A DNA stretch of 64,000 nucleotides from Tunturibacter gelidoferens (GTDB taxonomy: Bacteria; Acidobacteriota; Terriglobia; Terriglobales; Acidobacteriaceae), in the NCBI RefSeq assembly GCF_040358255.1, contig NZ_CP132938.1, positions 682,001 through 746,000 on the forward strand, given 5' to 3'. The position numbers and the translations under genes are program-made. Shown here one piece after another: positions 8,969-17,948 of the stretch. The notes below the pieces were generated by a model. The model was not told the DNA's origin, did no database searches, and was given only the letters and a program-made list of their open reading frames with translations. How positions within the stretch are numbered: position 1 is the stretch's first letter; the number at the start of each line of letters is the position of its first letter.

Positions 8969-10042
8969 CTATGGGTTCGCGACGCGAATGATTTCACCTG
9001 CGCGGGGGCCGATGGTAACGTAATCGAGCCGGATTGGCCGCCCGGCGATGAAGGCGGATCGAAGCATGTCGAACATCTCTCTGCGCGTGGGTCCGTTCGG
9101 GTCGGCACGCAGTTGAAAGCCGAACGCACGCAGCGGTTCCTCAGCGAGCTGCACGACCACCTCACAGTCGAGAAAATTTGGCGATTTGCCGTATCCGCTG
9201 CCGAGTTCGTGAGCCCGCAGGAACGAGATCTGGCCCACCGTCTCGATCAGACTCCCGATCGGATCGACCCTGCCGTACCCGATTACATCCATAAGCTGCA
9301 AGTCGACAGCCGAGACGGGATTGACCACACCTGAGTCGGAAAACTGATTGAACGAGTCGTTGGTGCCTCCCGCCCAATCCCGGGTATCTAAATGATTTGC
9401 GGCAGAATCATTAAACTCCTTCAGCAGGGTGACCCCGTTGTCGATCGAGAAGAAGTTCCCGGCACCACCGCCGAGTGACTTCATTCCGGCACCAGTGTAG
9501 GAAAAACAGTCGATCAGACTGAACGAATTGTTTCCGCCGGAGAGGCCGGTGCGGCCCATCACTTCGGAGATCTCATGTGCAGCAACACCCTGAAAATCAA
9601 ATGTTCCCGGGGCGATTGGACCGGAGAACGTGAAAGAGTTTCCCACTCCGAAGGTCGTGCCTCCATCGTCAGTCATATCATCGGGAATATGGCCAAGCGC
9701 TTTGGCTTGCGCTCGCATCAGCTGCCAGGTTCCGGCGCCATTGGTGGGATCGGTTGCGGTCATCGAGCCGCCAGGGCCGATCGCGATGGCATCGTTTTGC
9801 GTCGATGCGTATGCAACGACCTGATCGTAAAGATCGGCATACGAGATAGACACGGTCGCCGGAAAGCTCTCTCCGAAAACTGTCGCCTTTGTTACCGCGT
9901 CAACCGTGATATTGACGTGAATGTCGTCAGAGAATGCGTCGGTGAAGACCTTGGCCGCCGCCGTCCATGCTGCCTTGGCCGCCGTTGCGTTGACTCCGAA
10001 ATTCGTGTCGAACCCGGACGTGAATGTGGGAGTGATAATCAA
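8969..10042 (-). CDS. NF038122-type metalloprotease
   Basis: The protein has 357 residues. The zinc-site motif HEISEVMGR (His156) is typical of a zincin family described as NF038122, in which the usual HExxH is replaced by HExxE followed by Gly. The N-terminus (MIITPTFTSGFDTN) is not a classical signal peptide, as is usual for this family, so export, if any, must use another route. A domain boundary falls near residue 262; the last 95 residues are a separate module that recurs as a stand-alone protein encoded just downstream. The catalytic domain probably cleaves proteins, but no substrate can be inferred. Confidence 0.78.
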   Translation of the reverse strand: MIITPTFTSGFDTNFGVNATAAKAAWTAAAKVFTDAFSDDIHVNITVDAVTKATVFGESFPATVSISYADLYDQVVAYASTQNDAIAIGPGGSMTATDPTNGAGTWQLMRAQAKALGHIPDDMTDDGGTTFGVGNSFTFSGPIAPGTFDFQGVAAHEISEVMGRTGLSGGNNSFSLIDCFSYTGAGMKSLGGGAGNFFSIDNGVTLLKEFNDSAANHLDTRDWAGGTNDSFNQFSDSGVVNPVSAVDLQLMDVIGYGRVDPIGSLIETVGQISFLRAHELGSGYGKSPNFLDCEVVVQLAEEPLRAFGFQLRADPNGPTRREMFDMLRSAFIAGRPIRLDYVTIGPRAGEIIRVANP

Positions 10043-10437
10043 TTCGACCTCCCCTGAAGTTCAGACTGCTTGCCCTAAAGTTAAGGACCGTCAAGTAGGA
10101 CCCGAATGGCTAGAACCCCGAATGGCTGGAACCCAATGGCCTATCGCGTCATTCGTCACCTCCCCAAAGGATGAACGATAGACGGATACGCACAGTAGGT
10201 GAACTGTGCACAATTGCCGAACGCTGAAAAGATAGCACGAAAAGTCGGCTTGTGTGTTTACCGATCCGCTCCATTTTGTGTGGAGGTACAACCGGTTTAC
10301 CGGAGAAGTGCCGTCGATTCAATTGCGGGGGTTCCGTAGCAATGGAAGAAGCCGTCCACAGCGCAAGGGGCTTTAGCCCCGGAAAATTCTGTCAAGCCCC
10401 AAAATCACAAAAAGCCGCGCCATCCCTGCTCTTTCGC

Positions 10438-10520
10438 GTGGCGTATTAGTTACTCTCAAACCGCTACAATAGAACTATGCATAAAGAGAGCCCCGGCGAA
10501 TACCGGGGCTCCTTGCTTTT
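10438..10520 (+). ncRNA. Putative very short RNA gene, cassette 1
   Basis: The box GTGGCGTATTAGTT (10438-10451) is followed 13 bp later by TACAAT (10465-10470), a good -10 hexamer, and then by an intrinsic terminator ending in a T-rich run at 10520. An RNA started here would be about 40-45 nt and mostly terminator. A cassette with the same box, a -10-like hexamer at exactly the same offset (27 bp from box start) and a different terminator lies at 61995-62080. Expression is inferred; the -35 spacing is not that of a normal housekeeping promoter. Confidence 0.4.
10488..10520 (+). terminator. Intrinsic terminator
   Basis: GAGCCCCGG (10488-10496) pairs with CCGGGGCTC (10503-10511) over a six-base loop, and CTTGCTTTT follows. 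This is a strong rho-independent terminator for a plus-strand transcript. Confidence 0.8.
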
Positions 10521-10652
10521 AATCCCATAACCCTTTTGTTTGAACGAATCTGCACGCAACCCGTTTCTTATGAATATTTTGCCGGCCAAGACTATGCGCA
10601 AATCCATGATAATACTCAGCTTACGCGCAGGTAATAGGAGGGGGGTACCCAT

Positions 10653-11228
10653 CTATCTTTGCGCAGGAGCCGCCTGATCGAGATCCAGATTCAGCATCAA
10701 CACATTCACCCGCGACTCTCCGAGAAACCCAAGCTGACGCCCCTCGGTATGTTGTGCCACCAGACGTCGCACAGCATCTTCGCTCAAACGTCGCTCCCGC
10801 GCAACGCGAGCCACCTGAAACTCCGCAGCCGCTGGCGTAATGTGAGGATCCAGTCCCGATCCCGAAGCCGTGACCAGATCAATCGGCACGTTCGCTCCAG
10901 GATGATCGACCTGCAACGCCGCCACATCCCCCGCTACCCGGTCGATCAGCTTCTTGTTCGTCGGACCAAGATTCGACCCACTCGAGTTCGCAGCATCGTA
11001 TCCAATGCCCGCCTCCGAAGGCCGCGAATGAAAGTACTGCGGAGCCGTAAACGACTGACCGATAAGACGCGAGCCAACGAGCTGCCCACCCGCATAAAGA
11101 AGCTGCCCGTTAGCCTTGTCATGAAACAGCACCTGCGCCAGTCCGGTCACAACAAACGGATAGACCAAGCCGAACAAAACAGTCGTAACAACGGTATAAA
11201 GCACAGCGGTGATCAGATTGCGACGCAT
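10653..11228 (-). CDS. kdpC: Potassium-transporting ATPase subunit KdpC
   Basis: The protein has 191 residues, the usual size for KdpC. It has one N-terminal membrane helix (TAVLYTVVTTVLFGLVYPFVVTGLAQVLF) and then a periplasmic domain with the family motifs QYFHSRPS, SNLGPTNKKL and SGLDPHITPAAA. KdpC stabilises the KdpFABC complex and supports high-affinity potassium uptake. It is the last gene of kdpF-kdpA-kdpB-kdpC, 8 bp after kdpB. The order matches the classical operon but no kdpD or kdpE follows it. Confidence 0.96.
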   Translation of the reverse strand: MRRNLITAVLYTVVTTVLFGLVYPFVVTGLAQVLFHDKANGQLLYAGGQLVGSRLIGQSFTAPQYFHSRPSEAGIGYDAANSSGSNLGPTNKKLIDRVAGDVAALQVDHPGANVPIDLVTASGSGLDPHITPAAAEFQVARVARERRLSEDAVRRLVAQHTEGRQLGFLGESRVNVLMLNLDLDQAAPAQR

Positions 11229-11236
11229 AAAATTCC

Positions 11237-13276
11237 TTAGGCCAGATGAATGGCAGTGATGATGATGTCGATGAGCTTGATACCAAGAAAAGGAGCAACA
11301 AGTCCGCCGAATCCGTAGATAAACAGATTGCGCTGCAACAACGCCTCCGCCGACATCGCCTTATAACCAACGCCCCTCAGCGCCAGCGGAATCAGCCCAA
11401 CAATGATCAACGCGTTGAAGATCACCGCCGAGAGAATCGCCGACTGCGGTGTCTTCAGATGCATGATATTCAACGCACTCAACACCGGAAACGTAGCAGC
11501 GAACATCGCCGGAATAATCGCAAAGTACTTCGCAACATCATTTGCGATCGAGAACGTCGTCAGCGCACCACGAGTCATCAGCAACTGCTTTCCGATCTCC
11601 ACAATCTCGATCAGCTTCGTCGGGTTCGAGTCGAGGTCGACCATATTCCCCGCCTCCTTCGCCGCCTGCGTGCCTGTGTTCATCGCAACGCCCACATCAG
11701 CCTGCGCCAGCGCAGGAGCGTCATTGGTTCCATCGCCCGTCATCGCAACCAGCTTGCCCTCAGCCTGCTCGCGGCGAATCAGGTCCATCTTGTCCTTGGG
11801 CTTCGCCTCCGCGAGAAAGTCGTCGACACCGGCCTCACGCGCAATCGCCGCCGCAGTCAGCGGATTATCTCCGGTAATCATGATCGTCCGAATCCCCATC
11901 GACCGAAGCTGCGCGAACCGCTCCTTCATTCCACCCTTCACAATGTCCTTCAGATGGATCACGCCCAGTGCCTGCCGATTCTCCGCCACCACCAGCGGCG
12001 TACCCCCACTACGGGCAACCGTCTCAACCGCTGCGCGCACCTCATCCGGTAAACTTCCGCCATTCTCCTTCAAAAATGCGGCAATCGCGTCGGTCGAACC
12101 CTTCCGAATAATCCGCCCATCAAGGTTAACGCCCGACATTCTCGTTACCGCGCTGAACGGCACAAACTCCGCCTGCAACTCGCTCAACTCGCGCCCGCGA
12201 AGACCGTACAACTCCTTGGCCAACACCACAATGCTGCGCCCCTCCGGCGTCTCATCCGGAAGCGACGACAACTGCGCCGCATCCGCAAGCTGATCCTTGC
12301 TCACTCCAGGCGCAGGAATAAACTCCGCAGCCTGACGGTTGCCCAGCGTAATTGTTCCCGTCTTATCCAGCAGAAGCGTATTCACATCACCCGCCGCTTC
12401 AACCGCGCGCCCCGACATCGCCAGCACATTATGCTGCACCAGCCGATCCATCCCAGCAATCCCAATCGCCGAAAGCAGCCCGCCAATCGTCGTCGGAATC
12501 AGACACACCAGCAACGAGATCAGCACAAACACCGTCTGCGGCGCAGTCGAATAGATCGCGATCGGCTGCAACGTCACCACAGCTAGCAAGAAGATGATCG
12601 TCAAGCCCGCAAGGAGGATGTTCAGAGCGATCTCATTCGGAGTCTTCTGTCGCTCCGCGCCTTCAACCAGCGCAATCATGCGATCCAGAAATGTCTCACC
12701 GGGGTTAGATGTAATCTTCACCTTGATCTGGTCCGATAAACACCGCGTTCCACCAGTAACCGCGGACCGATCTCCACCAGCTTCGCGAATCACTGGCGCA
12801 GACTCACCCGTGATCGCCGACTCATCCACCGAAGCCACGCCTTCGATTACTTCGCCATCGCCGGGGATCATATTACCAGCAATAACAATGACATGATCCC
12901 CCGCCCGCAGATCCGAGCTGGGAACCTCCTCCGTGCTCCCGTCTATGCGAAGCCGCACTGCAGTCGTCTCCGACTTCGCACGCCGCAGCGCGTCCGCCTG
13001 CGCCTTGCCGCGGCCTTCCGCCATCGCTTCCGCAAAGTTCGCGAATAGTACGGTGAACCAGAGCCACAACGTAATCTGCAGATCGAATTGAAACGACCCG
13101 CGATGCGAGAGACTATCGCGAAGCAGATAGATAGTGGTAATCACGCTGCCGATCTCAACAACGAACATCACCGGATTCTTCATCATCGTGCGCGGACTCA
13201 GCTTGACTAACGCGTCGACCAGCGCGCGGCGTACTATTTTGCTGTCCCATAAGGAGCGTTTGCGGGTATTTGCCAT
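11237..13276 (-). CDS. kdpB: Potassium-transporting P-type ATPase KdpB
   Basis: The protein has 679 residues, close to the E. coli subunit. It is the catalytic subunit of the KdpFABC pump and couples ATP hydrolysis to potassium import. The phosphorylation motif DKTGT is present with Asp304, as are the actuator motif TGES, the nucleotide-binding region KGxxxAI and the [12 protein letters not shown] hinge. Seven membrane segments are apparent. It lies between kdpA (20-bp gap) and kdpC (8-bp gap). Confidence 0.97.
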   Translation of the reverse strand: MANTRKRSLWDSKIVRRALVDALVKLSPRTMMKNPVMFVVEIGSVITTIYLLRDSLSHRGSFQFDLQITLWLWFTVLFANFAEAMAEGRGKAQADALRRAKSETTAVRLRIDGSTEEVPSSDLRAGDHVIVIAGNMIPGDGEVIEGVASVDESAITGESAPVIREAGGDRSAVTGGTRCLSDQIKVKITSNPGETFLDRMIALVEGAERQKTPNEIALNILLAGLTIIFLLAVVTLQPIAIYSTAPQTVFVLISLLVCLIPTTIGGLLSAIGIAGMDRLVQHNVLAMSGRAVEAAGDVNTLLLDKTGTITLGNRQAAEFIPAPGVSKDQLADAAQLSSLPDETPEGRSIVVLAKELYGLRGRELSELQAEFVPFSAVTRMSGVNLDGRIIRKGSTDAIAAFLKENGGSLPDEVRAAVETVARSGGTPLVVAENRQALGVIHLKDIVKGGMKERFAQLRSMGIRTIMITGDNPLTAAAIAREAGVDDFLAEAKPKDKMDLIRREQAEGKLVAMTGDGTNDAPALAQADVGVAMNTGTQAAKEAGNMVDLDSNPTKLIEIVEIGKQLLMTRGALTTFSIANDVAKYFAIIPAMFAATFPVLSALNIMHLKTPQSAILSAVIFNALIIVGLIPLALRGVGYKAMSAEALLQRNLFIYGFGGLVAPFLGIKLIDIIITAIHLA

Positions 13277-13296
13277 GGTTATCTGTTTTCTCTGGA

Positions 13297-15072
13297 CTAG
13301 AAGCTTTTGCCAGCGTGCATCATTAGGTGCTCAAGAATTGGACCGAGCGAGATAGCGGGAAAGAAAGTAAGCGCGCCAACGATAAGAACAACGCCCACCA
13401 AAAGCACCGTGAATAGCGGCGTATGAACAGGAAAAGTTCCCGGCGATGGAGGAACCAGCTTCTTCTTCGCCAGACTACCGGCGATAGCCAGCATCGGAAC
13501 GATCATCAGGAATCGGCCGATCAGCATCGCTGCCGCCAGCGATAAGTTGTACCAATGCGTATTCGCACTAAGGCCCGCGAAAGCGGATCCGTTATTTCCA
13601 GTCGCTGACGTGTAGGCGTAGAGAATCTCCGATAGACCATGAGGTCCCGTGTTCGCCAGCGACGAGAGGCCAAGTTGCGGCATCATCAGGGTCACCGCCG
13701 AAAATCCCAGAATCGACAAAGGAAAGATCAGCACATAAAGCATGGCCATCTTCACGTCATACGATTCGATCTTCTTGCCCAGATACTCAGGCGTCCGCCC
13801 AACCATCAAACCGGCTATAAAGACAGCCAGTACGACGAAGATCAACATCCCATAGAGCCCCGCTCCCACCCCACCGAAGATCACCTCGCCCAGCATGATG
13901 TTGACCATCGGGACCAAACCTCCGAGCGGCATAAACGAATCGTGCATGGCGTTCACCGCACCGCAGCTTGCATCCGTTGTCACTGTCGCAAACAATGCGG
14001 AGTTGGCGATGCCGAACCGTACTTCCTTGCCTTCCATATTGCCGCCGGCCTGCATCGTCGAAACATGCTGATCCACCGAGTGAAGAAGCGGATTTGTCTG
14101 AGCCTCCGCGTAGTACGCCACAAAAACACCAACAAAAAAGAGCGCAGACATCGCAGCAAAGACTGCCCAGCCATGCTTCGGCGCTCGCGTCATTCGACCC
14201 AGCGTGACTGTCAGCCCGGCGGGTATCAGGAAGATCGAGAACATCTGCATCAAATTAGAGAGAGGCGTTGGGTTCTCGAACGGGTGTGCGCTGTTTGTAT
14301 TAAAGAACCCTCCACCATTTGTCCCTAGCATCTTGATCGCTTCCTGAGAAGCAACCGGGCCCTGCGCAATGCTCTGCGTCGTCACAGTTTGTGTCGTCGT
14401 CTTACCGTCAGAGCCTGTGGCAGTTGTCGTCTGCGCCTGCACGAGCTTTGCCTGATCGTAGGGGCGAAAGTTCTGCACTACGCCTTGCGAGACCAACAAG
14501 AGCGCATAGATCAAACAACCTGGAAGTAGAACCCACAACGAGGCGCGCGTCGCATCAACCCAAAAATTTCCCAGGGTCTTCGACTCTCGCCGCGAAATAC
14601 CACGGATCAGCGCAACCGCCAAAGCCATTCCGACAGCCGCCGAGAAGAAGTTATGGTAAGCAAGGGTGAGCATCTGAGTTAAATAGCTCATCGTCGTCTC
14701 AGGCACATAGGACTGCCAGTTGGTATTCGTCGTAAAAGACGCCGCCGTGTTCAATGCAAGATCAGGAGTTACAGATGTGAGATGCTGAGGATTGAGGGGC
14801 AGCCACTGCTGCAGCCGCTCTACCGCATACGTTGCCAACATTGAGACCAGGCTGAAGAGCAACATGACAACCGCATATTCGCTCCAGGTCATCTCATGCG
14901 TTTCGTCGATGCCCGTCAGGCGATAGACGAGTCGCTCCAGCGGACGAAAGATAACATCTACCCAGGTCTGTTCGCGCTCGAAGACGCGAGCCATGTACAG
15001 ACCCAGTGGCTTTGCACATACCAATATCAATGCAAAAAAGACGAAAACCTGAAACCAGCCGTTCGCGGTCAT
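13297..15072 (-). CDS. kdpA: Potassium-transporting ATPase channel subunit KdpA
   Basis: The protein has 591 residues, slightly longer than the E. coli subunit of 557. KdpA is the potassium-selective channel-like subunit. It has about ten membrane segments and the selectivity-loop sequences [30 protein letters not shown] (partly), and GNNGSAFAG that line the filter in this family. GAGGAAG precedes the ATG at 15072. It follows kdpF by 15 bp and precedes kdpB by 20 bp. Confidence 0.97.
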   Translation of the reverse strand: MTANGWFQVFVFFALILVCAKPLGLYMARVFEREQTWVDVIFRPLERLVYRLTGIDETHEMTWSEYAVVMLLFSLVSMLATYAVERLQQWLPLNPQHLTSVTPDLALNTAASFTTNTNWQSYVPETTMSYLTQMLTLAYHNFFSAAVGMALAVALIRGISRRESKTLGNFWVDATRASLWVLLPGCLIYALLLVSQGVVQNFRPYDQAKLVQAQTTTATGSDGKTTTQTVTTQSIAQGPVASQEAIKMLGTNGGGFFNTNSAHPFENPTPLSNLMQMFSIFLIPAGLTVTLGRMTRAPKHGWAVFAAMSALFFVGVFVAYYAEAQTNPLLHSVDQHVSTMQAGGNMEGKEVRFGIANSALFATVTTDASCGAVNAMHDSFMPLGGLVPMVNIMLGEVIFGGVGAGLYGMLIFVVLAVFIAGLMVGRTPEYLGKKIESYDVKMAMLYVLIFPLSILGFSAVTLMMPQLGLSSLANTGPHGLSEILYAYTSATGNNGSAFAGLSANTHWYNLSLAAAMLIGRFLMIVPMLAIAGSLAKKKLVPPSPGTFPVHTPLFTVLLVGVVLIVGALTFFPAISLGPILEHLMMHAGKSF

Positions 15073-15087
15073 GATAACTACTTCCTC

Positions 15088-15174
15088 TTAAAACTTTTCA
15101 GGGCGCAGCAGCGCATAAACCAGATAGATCAGTAACAGTACGGTTACCAGGCCAAGCAGCAATGTCTCGATCAT
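15088..15174 (-). CDS. kdpF: KdpF peptide of the potassium pump
   Basis: This 28-residue peptide starts MIETLLLGLVTVLLLIYLVY and ends ALLRPEKF. A single membrane helix with the terminal LRPEKF is diagnostic of KdpF, which sits between KdpA and KdpB lipid-side and stabilises the complex. The gene is 15 bp upstream of kdpA. Its ATG overlaps the TGA of the upstream 34-residue gene in an ATGA arrangement, so the two are probably translationally coupled. Confidence 0.92.
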   Translation of the reverse strand: MIETLLLGLVTVLLLIYLVYALLRPEKF

Positions 15175-15275
15175 CCCTGCTTCTCCTTCATCCCCAACCG
15201 CTCACATCCTGTCGTGTAGCCAATCGCGATCACAAAAAAAAACACACTGGCACCGACGCATCCTAAATCCCACAT
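15171..15275 (-). CDS. Small membrane peptide upstream of kdpF
   Basis: The frame encodes 34 residues: MWDLGCVGASVFFFVIAIGY followed by TTGCERLGMKEKQG. It has one membrane helix and a C-E-R-L motif directly after it. I recall similar one-helix peptides ending in C-(D/E/Q)-R-L in front of kdpF in other bacteria, but that is from memory. GGAGG precedes the ATG by 7 bp, and the stop overlaps the kdpF start by ATGA. It may be an extra pump subunit or a leader peptide. No function is established. Confidence 0.72.
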   Translation of the reverse strand: MWDLGCVGASVFFFVIAIGYTTGCERLGMKEKQG

Positions 15276-15396
15276 AATCCTGCCTCCGAACGAAGCCTTC
15301 CCATCCGAGCCTCCACAGCCACTCAACCCTAAGGTCACCGGCTGCGCATGACGAAATCTCACGCTTCCGCGCGTATTCTTCATTCAAACAGTGGAT

Positions 15397-15429
15397 CCAT
15401 AAAGAAGGTGTAGAAAGGTCGTAAAGAAG
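15397..15429 (-). promoter_or_regulatory. Putative KdpE-type binding site: three 11-bp direct repeats
   Basis: CCATAAAGAAG, GTGTAGAAAGG and TCGTAAAGAAG follow each other head to tail with an exact 11-bp period (shown on the plus strand; the regulated genes read leftwards). Response regulators of the OmpR/PhoB family, to which KdpE belongs, bind such 11-bp direct repeats. The site lies about 120 bp upstream of the first kdp-operon start codon, a suitable place for activation. No kdpD or kdpE is in the window. Confidence 0.55.
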
Positions 15430-15511
15430 TCGTATGTGCCGTGAGGCAACCTAACAATAACGACACGCTCCGGCACGAGCTGCAAGCCTGTTGTTCTCTT
15501 TCTCTCCGTCA

Positions 15512-16369
15512 CTACCTTCCAGGCAACTGTTCTTTCATCTTTAAATGTTCCCGCAAAAGATCATCAACGTCGCCGATCTTTTCCGACAGCATATTCAGCT
15601 TGCCCGACAGGTTTTGAATTTCGGATTCAGCACGAAGATTCACATCATAGTCCAACTCACCACGCACCCGGTCTTTCGTGTCCTGACGATTCTGGCTCAT
15701 CATAATCACTGGAGCCTGGATGGCAGCCAGCATCGACAGAAACAGATTCAGCAAAATAAACGGATAGGGGTCCCAGGCTCTCCCCTTCAGAGCAATATTT
15801 GCCGAAGCGTAAACCACAAGTACAGATCCGAATAAGATGATAAAAATCCACGACCCACCGAATCGTGCGACCGAATCCGCGAGGCGGTCTCCAAAGCTCA
15901 TCTCCTCTTCGATCACGTCATTTGAGTTGCGACTGGCTCGAAGCCGCACCAGCTCCTGTGACGCATGAAACTGACGGCTCACGACGGTCAACATGTCCAT
16001 CCCCGCCATCGGTTTTTGCTGTAGCAGAGCCGCAATATCGTCACGGCTCACTTCAACACAGGTCGTCTCTTCCATCGCCAGTGCCGTGGTTTGGTGAGGT
16101 GTGTCCTCCAGCATCGAAGCAAAGCCAAAGAACTCACCATCGTGGGGTTCATCCACGAGCACCTCCTGGTGATCTCGGTCCACTGTCGTCACCCGCACCG
16201 TACCCGAAACCATCACGTAGGCGTGTTTCCCCGGTTCGCCCAGCTTGTAGATGCGTTGGCGTGCAGCAAACTTCTTGATCTCAACCTGTGCTGCCAGCAC
16301 CCCTATCTCTTCATCGTCGAGCAGCGCAAACAGAGGAATCTGTCTCAGCTCTTCCGCCTTACAAGCCAT
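15512..16369 (-). CDS. Cyclic-nucleotide-binding domain and DUF1003 membrane protein
   Basis: The protein has 285 residues. Residues about 10-125 form a cNMP-binding beta-barrel (LGEPGKHAYVMVSGTVRV, DGEFFGFASML), although I cannot confirm that the phosphate-binding cassette is intact. Residues about 155-265 are DUF1003, with two membrane helices (SWIFIILFGSVLVVYASANI; YPFILLNLFLSMLAAIQAPV) and the conserved MMSQNRQ(D) that follows. The end is a predicted coiled coil. There is no helix-turn-helix, so it is not a CRP-type regulator. It may sense a nucleotide or other ligand at the membrane. It is transcribed with the kdp genes' direction but 236 bp upstream of them. Confidence 0.85.
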   Translation of the reverse strand: MACKAEELRQIPLFALLDDEEIGVLAAQVEIKKFAARQRIYKLGEPGKHAYVMVSGTVRVTTVDRDHQEVLVDEPHDGEFFGFASMLEDTPHQTTALAMEETTCVEVSRDDIAALLQQKPMAGMDMLTVVSRQFHASQELVRLRASRNSNDVIEEEMSFGDRLADSVARFGGSWIFIILFGSVLVVYASANIALKGRAWDPYPFILLNLFLSMLAAIQAPVIMMSQNRQDTKDRVRGELDYDVNLRAESEIQNLSGKLNMLSEKIGDVDDLLREHLKMKEQLPGR

Positions 16370-16532
16370 AGTTCACCTCGTTCTGATCCTGTGCTATTTT
16401 GCACGGCGAACGAGCACTTGGCACACTCTCTTTCCTTCCACATTGCTAAAAGAAGCAATCCAGACCCACCAAAAGCAGGGATTACACGAAATCGACGCCT
16501 CTGTAATATCAGGAATCGACCATCACCCCTAG

Positions 16533-17948
16533 TCATCCGGCAATCGGCAATCGGAGATCAGCTCTACACCCAATCTGACCATCCGCACGATTAGCCAGTT
16601 GCACCGAACCTCGATGTGCCTGCGCAATCTGCTGCGCGAGAACCAAACCAATCCCCGTTCCACCCGGCTTGGTCGTATAAAACGGAACAAACAGATTGCT
16701 CGCGTTGGTCAAGCCAGGACCGTTGTCCAGCACACCGATAACAACCTCTAACCCGGCGGTCCTCCAAACGATCTCTACGTGAGGACCACCTTTACCGACA
16801 TCGTCCGGACTAAGCGCAGCATCGGCTGCATTGCGCACCAGATTAATCAGTGCCTGTTCAATATGGTCAGCATCCACCTGCACAACGACGTCTGGCGCCC
16901 CCTCTACAGTCACCGCGACCCGTCTCTCCAGCAGTGCGACCCTTTGCGCCAAAGTCGCCACCGATACCGAAGCCAGCCGCGGTGCCGGCAGACCCATCAG
17001 CTGCCGGTATGCCTGCAGAAACCGGTTCAGCGATTCTGATCGATTCTCGATAACCTCGAGGCCTCTTTCAAAGTCAGCGATCTCGCCTGATGCATTACTC
17101 ATACCCGCAAGTCGACCACGCAGACTCCCTGCAATCGATTTGATAGGCGTCAGCGAATTGTTAATCTCGTGTCCCAGAACGCGAATCAACCTCTCCCACG
17201 CAAGCCGCTCCTCCTCCCTCAACGCGGCACTCACATCCGACAGCACAAACAGCGTATGCGGAACGCCGCGAAGTCGGAAGCTTGTTCTCTTCACCACCCA
17301 CCGTACCGACTGCTGCCCGCTACCCAGCGACATGACTTCCTCATCCGCTACATCAAGCAGCTGCTCAAGCTTCAACCCTACAGCCGAGTGACCGAGCGCC
17401 GTCTGAACTTGCAACCCAAATGCCCGCTCCCCCGCCGCATTGAGCAACTTCAATCGACCCTCAGGATCAAACGCCAGCACCGGAGACTGCATCGACCCCA
17501 TCACGCGTTCCACCAACGCCATTGCTTCTAACGCGCTTGCACGTTGCCCCTGTAGCATTCCCGCGAGTCGATTGATCTCAAGAGCAAGATCGCCCATGGC
17601 GTCATTTCTCCGCCCTCCTCGTGCTCTGAAAGAAAAGTCATCCTCCCGCAACGCAGCCACGACGTTCGCCAGCGTCTGCAGCGGTCGAATGATCTGCTCC
17701 ATCAAAACCGAGACCGCAAAGATCCATCCCAGCGCCAGACCCAGCAGAACAATACTCTGCAGAAGAGCGTCAACCGAATGACGCCGTAACAGAAGCCAGC
17801 ACATCACCAGCATCGGCAGCCCGGGAAGGCAAAGCCACAGTCGCAGCCTTTTTTCGAAACTCAGGCGCCGCGCCGATCTCCCCAGCGGCATACGGGTCCG
17901 CGGCCGGCTATTGCTGGATATCTCGCCGTCTGGATCTTCAGAGACCAT
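16533..17948 (-). CDS. NtrY-like sensor histidine kinase
   Basis: The protein has 471 residues. Two membrane helices (about 33-50 and 60-85) are followed by a HAMP-like segment (QIIRPLQTLANVV), a PAS-like domain, the dimerisation box HEINNSLTP with the phosphorylated His260, and a C-terminal ATPase with N box (NLVRNAADA), G1 (DNGPGL) and G2 (GGTGIGLVL). There is little periplasmic sequence, so the signal is probably in the membrane or cytoplasm. Its start overlaps the end of the sigma-54 activator gene by 11 bp, which makes the two a cognate pair. It closes the export operon that begins near 27.1 kb. Confidence 0.92.
   Translation of the reverse strand: MVSEDPDGEISSNSRPRTRMPLGRSARRLSFEKRLRLWLCLPGLPMLVMCWLLLRRHSVDALLQSIVLLGLALGWIFAVSVLMEQIIRPLQTLANVVAALREDDFSFRARGGRRNDAMGDLALEINRLAGMLQGQRASALEAMALVERVMGSMQSPVLAFDPEGRLKLLNAAGERAFGLQVQTALGHSAVGLKLEQLLDVADEEVMSLGSGQQSVRWVVKRTSFRLRGVPHTLFVLSDVSAALREEERLAWERLIRVLGHEINNSLTPIKSIAGSLRGRLAGMSNASGEIADFERGLEVIENRSESLNRFLQAYRQLMGLPAPRLASVSVATLAQRVALLERRVAVTVEGAPDVVVQVDADHIEQALINLVRNAADAALSPDDVGKGGPHVEIVWRTAGLEVVIGVLDNGPGLTNASNLFVPFYTTKPGGTGIGLVLAQQIAQAHRGSVQLANRADGQIGCRADLRLPIAG

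Larger units (their letters stand above)
10043..10652. other. Intergenic region with a short terminated cassette
   Basis: This 610-bp gap separates the start of the metalloprotease gene from the end of kdpC. I see no coding frame that looks real. It holds GGGGCTTTAGCCCC near 10369 and the box/-10/terminator cassette at 10438-10520. The stretch 10521-10652 shows nothing further. Confidence 0.5.

Noticed and set aside
16391-16404. GTGC-N6-GCAC palindrome upstream of the cNMP-binding/DUF1003 gene, resembling a CRP-type site.
   Set aside because: It lacks the TGTGA/TCACA core, and the adjacent protein has no DNA-binding domain. A chance dyad is as likely.
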